From contig OY760073.1 of the NCBI GenBank assembly GCA_963663025.1, positions 992,001 to 1,056,000 on the forward strand: a stretch of DNA of 64,000 bases, written 5' to 3'. The notes under the pieces are model-generated. The model was not told the DNA's origin, did not search any database, and worked only from the letters and a program-made list of their open reading frames with translations. Source of the DNA: JAGWBF01 sp963663025 (GTDB lineage: Bacteria > Chloroflexota > Dehalococcoidia > Lucifugimonadales > JAGWBF01). This document shows, piece by piece, positions 58,107 through 64,000 of this stretch. Numbering within the stretch: the first letter of the stretch is position 1; each line of letters starts with the position of its first letter. The position numbers and the translations under genes are program-made.

Positions 58107-59182
58107 AGTATCCTCTCCCCGGGCATGTTGATCCAGGAGCTCATCTCGTGGGGCATGGTTACCGCCTCAGCCTGGCACACGTAGTCCGCCGTGATCTGGT
58201 CTATAGACGTAACCCCCAGCAGCCCCATACCGCAGAGCATCTCTTCTTCCAGGATCTCCAGCACCTGAACCAAGCCGGATATGCCATCGGCGGCCAGACC
58301 CCAGCCTTGAAGCCTCCCGATAGCCACCGCCTTGGCGCCTAGGGCGATGGCCTTCATGACGTCGGTACCCCGTTGGACACCGCCATCCATGATCACATCC
58401 GCCCTGCCGTCCACGGCCTCGACGATGCTGGGGAGGACGTCCAGGGAGCCCAGGCCGTGGTCAAGCTGGCGTCCCCCATGGTTGGAGACCCAGATGACGT
58501 CCACGCCGTGCTCTACGGCGATGACGGCATCCTCGGGAGTAGCGATTCCCTTGACCATGAAGGGCATATCGGCCAGCTCCTTGATCCGGTCCATGGTCTC
58601 CCACGTAACGGCCGCCTGGAAGCTCCTGTCCACGCCTCCTCGTCGGGCAGGGGGCACCCAGCGGTGCACCAAGGGGCGCTCCCTCCTGCTGTAGTGGGCA
58701 GTGTCGACGGTGATGCAGAAGCCGTCGTAGCCTGCATTCTTCACCCGCCCGACAATGCCTTTGATCCAGTCCATGTCGCCGCGGACATAGAGCTGGAACA
58801 CCTTAGGGTTATCGGCGCTGGCCGCCGTCTCCTCCAGGGTGGGGTCGGTAACGGAGCTCAGAACGTGCATGGTGCCGAACTGGGCGGCGGCCTTAGATGA
58901 TGCGGCGCCTCCCTCCGGGTCGAAGGTCTGCAGCGAGCCGATGGGGGCCAGCATCACGGGGATGCGCATGTGGTGTCCCAGGAAGGTCGTGGATGGGTCG
59001 ACGTTGCTGACATCCACCAACACCCGGGGCCTGAAGGCTATCTTGTCGAAGGCCCGCCGGTTTCTCCTGAGGGTTGTCTCCGAGTCGGCGCCCCCCACCA
59101 GGTAGTCCCATGCCCCCTGTATCAGGTTCTTCCGGGCCTGCTGGACTATCTCCTCGTTGCTAACGAATTCCAAAATGGGCAC
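58103..59182 (-). CDS. FMN-dependent alpha-hydroxyacid oxidase/dehydrogenase
   Basis: 359 residues, TIM barrel of the glycolate oxidase/lactate 2-monooxygenase group. GGADSETTLRRNRRAFDKIAFRPRVLVDVS (about 30-60), LAPIGSLQTFDPEG, ITVDTAHYSRRER, VKGIATPEDA with the catalytic Lys, and the active-site SNHGGRQLDHG (about 239-249). Oxidises an L-2-hydroxyacid to the 2-oxoacid. GTG start at 59182. Its stop overlaps the end of the hydrolase on the other strand. Confidence 0.93.
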   Translation of the reverse strand: MPILEFVSNEEIVQQARKNLIQGAWDYLVGGADSETTLRRNRRAFDKIAFRPRVLVDVSNVDPSTTFLGHHMRIPVMLAPIGSLQTFDPEGGAASSKAAAQFGTMHVLSSVTDPTLEETAASADNPKVFQLYVRGDMDWIKGIVGRVKNAGYDGFCITVDTAHYSRRERPLVHRWVPPARRGGVDRSFQAAVTWETMDRIKELADMPFMVKGIATPEDAVIAVEHGVDVIWVSNHGGRQLDHGLGSLDVLPSIVEAVDGRADVIMDGGVQRGTDVMKAIALGAKAVAIGRLQGWGLAADGISGLVQVLEILEEEMLCGMGLLGVTSIDQITADYVCQAEAVTMPHEMSSWINMPGERIL

Positions 59183-59274
59183 CCCCTTCCTCTAGTCTTT
59201 CGCGGGTAATCGTTGGTTCAGCCAAGGCATTTTACCCCTTTGGCTCGGTCCACGTACACTTGAAGCCCCCTTCG

Positions 59275-59303
59275 TTGCCGTCCCCTGGGTAATCGGGTAT
59301 TAT
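59275..59303 (+). promoter_or_regulatory. msrB promoter
   Basis: TTGCCG (59275-59280), 17-bp spacer, TATTAT (59298-59303), 27 bp before the msrB ATG. Confidence 0.72.
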
Positions 59304-59330
59304 GCGATAGCCAACACCGGCGGAGGTGCT

Positions 59331-59720
59331 ATGAGTACCGAAGAGTACAGGGAGAGGCTCACCCGGGAGCAGTTCGAGGTAACCCAGAACAAGGCCACCG
59401 AGAGGCCGTTCACCGGGAAGTACTGGGACTGCAAAGAGGATGGCACCTACAAGTGCATCTGCTGCGGAGATCCCTTGTTCTCGTCGGAAACCAAGTATGA
59501 TTCAGGGTGCGGTTGGCCTAGCTTCTGGCAACCCATCGACCGGGACAATATCAAGGAAGAGTGGGACCATTCCCATGGAATGACACGGGTCGAGGTCATG
59601 TGCCAGTCCTGCGGCGCCCACCTGGGACATGTGTTCAACGACGGCCCGGCCCCCACTCACCAGAGGTACTGCATCAATTCGGCCTCCCTGGACCTGGAGA
59701 CGCAAAAGGACCAGCAGTAG
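59331..59720 (+). CDS. msrB: Peptide-methionine (R)-S-oxide reductase
   Basis: 129 residues. Zinc pairs CICCGDPLF and MCQSCGAHLGHVFND, substrate region YDSGCGWPSFWQPI and catalytic Cys in RYCINSASL near 113. Repairs oxidised methionine in proteins. Resolving Cys in GCGWP. GGAGGTG precedes the ATG. The next gene starts 40 bp on. Confidence 0.97.
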   Translation: MSTEEYRERLTREQFEVTQNKATERPFTGKYWDCKEDGTYKCICCGDPLFSSETKYDSGCGWPSFWQPIDRDNIKEEWDHSHGMTRVEVMCQSCGAHLGHVFNDGPAPTHQRYCINSASLDLETQKDQQ

Positions 59721-59760
59721 GGGGCATTCCCTTGCTCCGGTGCAGGCCCTGAGATCTCTG

Positions 59761-60165
59761 ATGGTCACCGTTACAGACAGCGCTAAAGAAGAGTTCGTGC
59801 GCATCCTGTCCACCAAGGAGTTGGACCCCGGGAAATACCTGAGGTTGGCTATCCCGCCCGTCTGGACAGGGGCTGGGGACTTCGGCATCGTCATCGATTC
59901 CGAACAGGAGGATGACCAGGCTATCGACCACGCAGGCCACAAGATTCTCCTGGTAGGCCACGACCTCGCCCATAGCCTGGAGAACTCGGTGCTGGACTTC
60001 AAGGAGTCCCCGGAAGGGCCCAAGATTCACCCTCGATGTGTTCTGACGCCGGCAGTGGTCCGGCCATCCTGTCCTGAGGAGGTATCACTGCCATGGTTAG
60101 CGTTGGATCGGGTGAGTACACCTACGACGTACATGAGGACTGGGCCAGCCTGCCGGTCGGTATGA
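59761..60165 (+). CDS. IscA/HesB-fold protein without the usual cysteines
   Basis: 134 residues. VTVTDSAKEEFVRILSTKELDPGKYLRLAIPPVWTG (about 2-37) and EDDQAIDHAGHKILLVGHDLAHSLENSVLDFKESPEGPKI (about 53-92) fit the HesB fold. The three Cys of A-type Fe-S carriers are missing from the core, so it probably does not carry a cluster. After about residue 95 the sequence loses family character, and its last 73 bases overlap the next gene in another frame; the true stop may have been lost by an indel. Confidence 0.62.
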   Translation: MVTVTDSAKEEFVRILSTKELDPGKYLRLAIPPVWTGAGDFGIVIDSEQEDDQAIDHAGHKILLVGHDLAHSLENSVLDFKESPEGPKIHPRCVLTPAVVRPSCPEEVSLPWLALDRVSTPTTYMRTGPACRSV

Positions 60166-60976
60166 CCTTCGGCATGGTCAGCGCCGTGGCCACCGATTCC
60201 CAGGACCGGGTCTATGCTTTCCAGCGCAAGGACCCGCCGGTCCTCGTCTTCGACCTGGATGGAAACCTGGTCAACTCCTGGGGCAACGGCGCATTCCTGT
60301 TTGCCCACGGGATACACATCGCCGACGACATGTGGTTTATCTGACCGACCGGGACAGCTCCGTCTGCCTGCTGTACACCCTGGACGGTAAGCCGGTCCAG
60401 ATGTTGGGACGGCACGGTGTCCACTCGGACACGGGCTGCGAGGTTCCGGGCGAGCTGGTCCCCAGGGCAGCCGGACCTTTCAACTACCCCAGCGAGATCG
60501 TTCCCAGTCCATCGGGTGACCTGTACGTGTCCGACGGCTACCGCAACGCCAGGGTGCACCGCTTCGACAACGATGGTGTCCTGAAGGCGTCCTGGGGACA
60601 GCCGGGGAAGACCTCTCCCGGTGAGTTTCACCTGCCCCACAGCCTGCTGGTCTCAGGGGACAAGGTGTACGTCTGCGACCGGGAGAACCACCGCATCCAG
60701 GTGTTCGATATGTCGGGAGAGTACCTGGAGATGTGGACGGACATCCAGAGGCCCATGGACATCTCCGCCGACCAGGATGGGGTGCTGTACGTGAGCGAGG
60801 GCAGGGTCAACGACGGCCCGGCCAGGGTCAGCGTGCTGGACACGGCGGGCAAGGTACTTGCGCGCTTCGACTGCCGCGGGCCTGGTCACGGAAGCTGGGT
60901 GGATTCCCAGGGCAACATCTATGTGGGCTTGGGCGACGTGGGAGGAATAGACAAGTTCGCCAGGCAGCGTTCTTAA
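60093..60976 (+). pseudogene. NHL-repeat beta-propeller protein, frameshifted
   Basis: The first part, from ATG 60093 (AGGAGG upstream), reads DSQDRVYAFQRKDPPVLVFDLDGNLVNSWGNGAFLFAHGIHIADDM and stops at 60344. The rest continues in another frame from about 60335 (VYLTDRDSSVCLLYTLDGKP) to 60976, with repeats NYPSEIVPSPSGDLYVSDGYRNARVHRFD, LPHSLLVSGDKVYVCDRENHRIQVFD and PMDISADQDGVLYVSEG. One indel near ACATGTGG restores a six-bladed propeller of about 290 residues, like peptidyl-amidoglycolate lyase. May be a sequence error. Confidence 0.8.
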
Positions 60977-60987
60977 GAGGAGACAAC

Positions 60988-61821
60988 ATGGTACAGCAAT
61001 CGCAAGTTGGAGTAGGCTTGATCGGCTGTGGGGCCATAGGCAGGGACATGGCCACGACCATTCACTCGGGCGATGTGCCCGGCGCGAGGGTGGTTGCCCT
61101 GTTCGACGTGGAGGAGAGCCAGGGCAACTCGCTGGCAGCGACCCTGGGCAATCCGGGCCTCTTTCATGGAGACTTGGACGAGTTCCTGGACGCCCCTGGC
61201 CTGGATCTGGTCGTGGAGTGCGCTTCCGGCGCGGCCGTGCGGGCCTCTGCTGAGCGGGTCCTGGAAAAGGGAAAGGACCTTATGGTTATGAGCACCGGGG
61301 CGCTGCTGGACGAGGCCCTGATGGCCCGCCTGAGCGATCTGGCCGGCGCAAAAGGCAGGAAGCTCCTGGCACCCTCCGGCGCCATCGGCGGAATCGACGC
61401 CATCCGGGCCGGCGGCGGCCTGTTGGAAGAGGTAGCCATCATCACGACCAAGCCTCCCGAGGGCCTGAAGGGTTCCCCGGGCTTTGCCGACTGGGAGGGC
61501 AAGGAGATCACCGACCCCCAGGTCATCTACGAGGGCCCTGCCGTGGACGGGGTCAAGCTGTTTCCCGCCAACACCAACGTGGCCGCCACCCTGAGCTTGG
61601 CTGGGCTTGGGCCGGACAAGACCAGGATGAAGGTCATAGCCGACCCGAAGGCCCCGGGCAACGTTCATGAGATACAAGCCAAGGGCAGCTTCGGGGTCAT
61701 GCGCCTGAGCTTCGAGAACCGGCCGCACCCCAACAACCCCAAGACGAGCTACCTGGCCATCCTCTCGGCAATAGAGCTTCTGCGCAAGGCCTGCGCCCCC
61801 GGCCCACAGATCGGGACGTAA
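60988..61821 (+). CDS. nadX: Aspartate dehydrogenase (NadX-like)
   Basis: 277 residues. Rossmann start VGLIGCGAIGRDMATTI (about 8-24), VVECASGAAVRASAERVLEKGKDLMVMSTGALLDEALM (about 72-110), APSGAIGGIDAIRAGG with substrate residues, PANTNVAATLSLAGLG and the conserved NRPHPNNPKTSYLAILSAIELLR near the end. Oxidises L-aspartate to iminoaspartate for NAD synthesis, or works in reverse. AAGAGGAG precedes the ATG at 60988. 11 bp after the propeller gene. Confidence 0.9.
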   Translation: MVQQSQVGVGLIGCGAIGRDMATTIHSGDVPGARVVALFDVEESQGNSLAATLGNPGLFHGDLDEFLDAPGLDLVVECASGAAVRASAERVLEKGKDLMVMSTGALLDEALMARLSDLAGAKGRKLLAPSGAIGGIDAIRAGGGLLEEVAIITTKPPEGLKGSPGFADWEGKEITDPQVIYEGPAVDGVKLFPANTNVAATLSLAGLGPDKTRMKVIADPKAPGNVHEIQAKGSFGVMRLSFENRPHPNNPKTSYLAILSAIELLRKACAPGPQIGT

Positions 61822-61831
61822 GGGGCAAGGT

Positions 61832-61858
61832 ATTGCGGTGCAGGCCGCAATGACGGGG
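61832..61858. repeat. REP-like palindrome upstream of hsdR
   Basis: ATTGCGG-TGCAGG-CCGCAAT followed by GACGGGG. The 7-bp arms and the AATGACG edge match the style of the palindromes around the GIY-YIG gene, with a different stem sequence. Confidence 0.65.
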
Positions 61859-61872
61859 ATAGGCAAGGGCAC

Positions 61873-64000
61873 ATGACTCCCGAAGAACAAGCCAGGATAA
61901 ACATAGACCGGCTGCTGGAGCAGGCAGGATGGTCTGTGCAGAACTTCGACTCGCTAAACCTATACGGCGTCAGGGGCGTGGCTGTGCGGGAGTTCGCCCT
62001 GAAGTCCGGGCACGGCACGGCCGACTACCTGCTCTACGTGGACGGGAAGGCGGCGGGCGTCGTCGAGGCCAAACCGGAAGGCTTCAACCTTACCGGGGTG
62101 GAGGTCCAGTCGGACAAGTACAGCACTGGCTTGCCCGACAACCTCCCCGCCCACCACAGGCCGCTGGCGTTCCTCTACGAAAGCACAGGGACGGAGACCC
62201 AGTTCACCAACAGGCTGGACCCAGAGGCGCGAAGCCGCGTGGTCTTCTCCTTCCACACTCCTCAGGCGCTGGCGAGGTGGGTCGGGGCAGGCGAGTCTCC
62301 AGGAACCGAAACGGGGCGCATATACGAAGGGGGGAGCGACTACCGGGCAGCCCACAACCTGCGCCGGAGGCTGAAGGCCATGCCTCCCCTGGACGCATCG
62401 GGCCTGTGGCCGGTGCAGGAGAGGGCAATCAGGAACCTGGAGGAGTCCCTGGCCGCAGGGAAGCCCCGGGCGCTGGTGCAGATGGCCACCGGAAGCGGCA
62501 AGACGTTCATGGCCTGCAACCAGGTGTACCGCCTGATCAAGCACGCCGGGGCGCAGAGGGTGCTGTTCCTGGTGGACCGCAGCAACCTGGGACGCCAGAC
62601 CCTGCGGGAGTTCCAGGGCTTCACCACCCCGGACGAAGGGCGCAAGTTCACCGAGCTGTACAACGTCCAGCTACTCCAGTCGGGGCACATCGACCCTGTC
62701 AGCCAGGTGTGCATATCCACCATCCAGCGCATCTACTCCATCCTGAAGGGGGAGGAGCTGGACCCCGAGCGGGAGGAGCTTTCCGGCTTCGACACGGCCT
62801 CCCTTCAGCGCGAGGTCCCGCCCGTGGAGTACAACCCCGACATACCCATCGAGTACTTTGACGTCATCATCACCGACGAGTGCCATCGCTCCATCTACAA
62901 CCTGTGGCGCCAGGTGCTGGAGTACTTCGACGCTTTTCTCATAGGGCTGACCGCGACCCCCTCCAAGCAGACCTTGGGCTTCTTCAAGGGGAACCTGGTC
63001 ATGGAGTACAACCACGCGCAGGCGGTGGCCGACAACGTGAACGTGGACTTCAACACCTACCGCATTCGAACACAGATCACGGAGCAGGGGTCCACGGTGG
63101 ATGCCGGGTACTACGTTGACCGGAGGGACCGCCAGACGCGGAAGGTGCGCTGGGAGCAGCTGGAGGAGGAGCTGACCTACGCTCCCGGCCAGCTCGACCG
63201 GGACGTGGTGGCGGAGGACCAGATACGCACCGTCATCCAGACCTTCAGGGACAAGCTGTTCACCGAGATATTCCCCAACCGCCGGGACACGCCCAAGACC
63301 ATCATATTCGCCAAGGACGACAGCCACGCCGACGACATCGTTCGGGTGGTGCGCCAGGCGTTCGACAAGGGCAACGATTTCTGCCAGAAGATCACCTACA
63401 AGACCACCGGGGCGAAGCCGGAAGACCTGCTGACCTCCTTCCGCAACAGCTACAACCCCCGCATCGTGGTGACCGTGGACATGATCGCCACGGGCACGGA
63501 CATCAAGCCCGTGGAGGTGGTGTTCTTCATGCGCAACGTGCGCAGCCGCAACTTCTTCGAGCAGATGAAGGGTCGAGGCGTGCGAACCATCTCAGCCACC
63601 GACTTCAGCGCCGTGACCCCCGACGCAAGCAACAAAGACCGGTTCGTGATCGTCGATGCTGTGGGCGTGACCGAGACCGAGCTGTCGGACTCCTACTCCC
63701 TGGACAGGCAGCCCACCGTGGCCTTCGACAAGCTGCTGGACAGGGTGAGCATGGGAGACCGGAGCCTGGACGTGCTTTCGTCCCTGGCCAGCCGCCTGAC
63801 CCGTCTGGACCGCCGCCTTTCTCCCAGGGAACGGGAGACTATAGAGGAGGTTGCCCAGGGGATGACCCTGCAGACCCTCATCGCCGACCTGTTCAAGGCC
63901 GCGGACCCGGACTCGGCCCTGGACACCGCTCAAGAGGCGACGGGGCAGGAGAACCCGCCGGAATCGGCGGTTGAAGAGGCCCGGCGGCGTCTGCTGGAGG
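61873..64000 (+). CDS. hsdR: Type I restriction enzyme R subunit HsdR (partial, runs off the window)
   Basis: At least 709 residues, open at the right edge. The N-terminal nuclease has GTADYLLYVDGKAAGVVEAKPEG (about 48-70; Asp...Glu-x-Lys). The SF2 translocase follows with MATGSGKTFMACNQ (Walker A, about 205-218), DECHRSIYNLWR (DEAH-like, about 335-346), GLTATP (about 358), VTVDMIATGTDIKPVE and QMKGRGVR. An EcoEI-type C-terminal region begins near the edge. Needs HsdM and HsdS, which are not seen upstream and may lie beyond 64 kb. ATG at 61873 is preceded by a weak purine-rich site (CAAGGG). Confidence 0.95.
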   Translation, partial: MTPEEQARINIDRLLEQAGWSVQNFDSLNLYGVRGVAVREFALKSGHGTADYLLYVDGKAAGVVEAKPEGFNLTGVEVQSDKYSTGLPDNLPAHHRPLAFLYESTGTETQFTNRLDPEARSRVVFSFHTPQALARWVGAGESPGTETGRIYEGGSDYRAAHNLRRRLKAMPPLDASGLWPVQERAIRNLEESLAAGKPRALVQMATGSGKTFMACNQVYRLIKHAGAQRVLFLVDRSNLGRQTLREFQGFTTPDEGRKFTELYNVQLLQSGHIDPVSQVCISTIQRIYSILKGEELDPEREELSGFDTASLQREVPPVEYNPDIPIEYFDVIITDECHRSIYNLWRQVLEYFDAFLIGLTATPSKQTLGFFKGNLVMEYNHAQAVADNVNVDFNTYRIRTQITEQGSTVDAGYYVDRRDRQTRKVRWEQLEEELTYAPGQLDRDVVAEDQIRTVIQTFRDKLFTEIFPNRRDTPKTIIFAKDDSHADDIVRVVRQAFDKGNDFCQKITYKTTGAKPEDLLTSFRNSYNPRIVVTVDMIATGTDIKPVEVVFFMRNVRSRNFFEQMKGRGVRTISATDFSAVTPDASNKDRFVIVDAVGVTETELSDSYSLDRQPTVAFDKLLDRVSMGDRSLDVLSSLASRLTRLDRRLSPRERETIEEVAQGMTLQTLIADLFKAADPDSALDTAQEATGQENPPESAVEEARRRLLE

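Noticed and set aside
45226..64000. A defence island (PD-(D/E)XK protein, Mrr, HsdR).
   Set aside because: The three genes are 6-9 kb apart with ordinary metabolic genes between them, and no methylase, specificity subunit or known defence partner is visible. HsdR partners may lie beyond the window.
1..64000. tRNA, rRNA and CRISPR arrays.
   Set aside because: Scanning by eye for T-arm GGTTCRANNCC motifs in cloverleaf context, rRNA signature stretches and regularly spaced repeats found none. A short tRNA could still be missed without a tool.

Overview
This window most likely comes from an uncultured, free-living bacterium of the Chloroflexota, near the SAR202/Dehalococcoidia type. That placement is an inference from gene content: a fused-subunit pyruvate:ferredoxin oxidoreductase, and many short-chain dehydrogenases, LLM flavin oxidoreductases, type III CoA-transferases, Rieske oxygenases and amidohydrolases mixed with housekeeping genes. 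Most of the DNA is GC-rich with tightly packed genes. GTG and TTG starts are common, and sigma70-like promoters (TTGACA/TATAAT type) can be read directly. No tRNA, rRNA or CRISPR array was found.

Layout. 0-5.4 kb (minus): a zinc-ribbon coiled-coil protein, the RNase P RNA gene with its own promoter, birA, two SDRs, hisZ and the start of hisG. 5.6-10.1 kb (plus): xerD-type recombinase with two Asn/Gly-rich inserts, a divergent RpiB paralogue, a small membrane protein, uvrC and an unknown protein. 10.2-14.6 kb: dnaN, a small HTH gene, a membrane exporter-like protein, a HypE-like ATPase and a serine/threonine dehydratase. 14.7-19.1 kb (minus): a FadR/GntR regulator with a visible operator, then the three POR genes (gamma/delta fusion, alpha, beta) and a strong hairpin terminator. 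19.1-22.5 kb is accessory DNA of different composition. It holds an orphan promoter/structured-RNA/terminator unit, a DUF4177-like gene, a second promoter with a leader hairpin, an IS1-like transposase reading frame with three in-frame amber codons, a lipoprotein and small membrane proteins.

22.5-30 kb: a six-gene minus-strand operon reads from a consensus promoter near 28.1 kb. It encodes an extradiol dioxygenase, Rieske oxygenase alpha and beta, an alpha/beta hydrolase, a CaiB-type CoA-transferase and an FmdB zinc ribbon. With the divergent hydrolase at 28.2 kb this looks like an aromatic-ring cleavage pathway. 30-37.3 kb: GatC-like protein, exonuclease III, bioY with a leader hairpin, an acyl-CoA ligase, and the pentose phosphate genes gnd, rpiB and tkt preceded by a tiny SEC-C protein. 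37.5-45.2 kb: a double-length M16 peptidase, a DinB protein, a GIY-YIG gene flanked by REP-like palindromes, a TPP enzyme and an amidohydrolase.

45.2-64 kb: a PD-(D/E)XK-like nuclease, a DM13 membrane protein, an unrecognised 512-residue protein, nudC, an LLM/DUF3830/SDR operon, an Mrr nuclease, an esterase, a duplicated and truncated RibD-like reductase, a lipoprotein, an amidohydrolase, an alpha-hydroxyacid oxidase, msrB, an IscA-fold protein, an aspartate dehydrogenase and the start of a type I restriction HsdR. Two genes here (57.2-58.1 kb and 60.1-61.0 kb) are broken by frameshifts, which could be real decay or assembly error.

No single novel system is proven. The best leads are the orphan RNA unit at 19.1 kb, the amber-interrupted transposase, the RpiB paralogue with altered catalytic residues, the palindrome-flanked GIY-YIG gene, the bioY leader and the 512-residue unknown protein.
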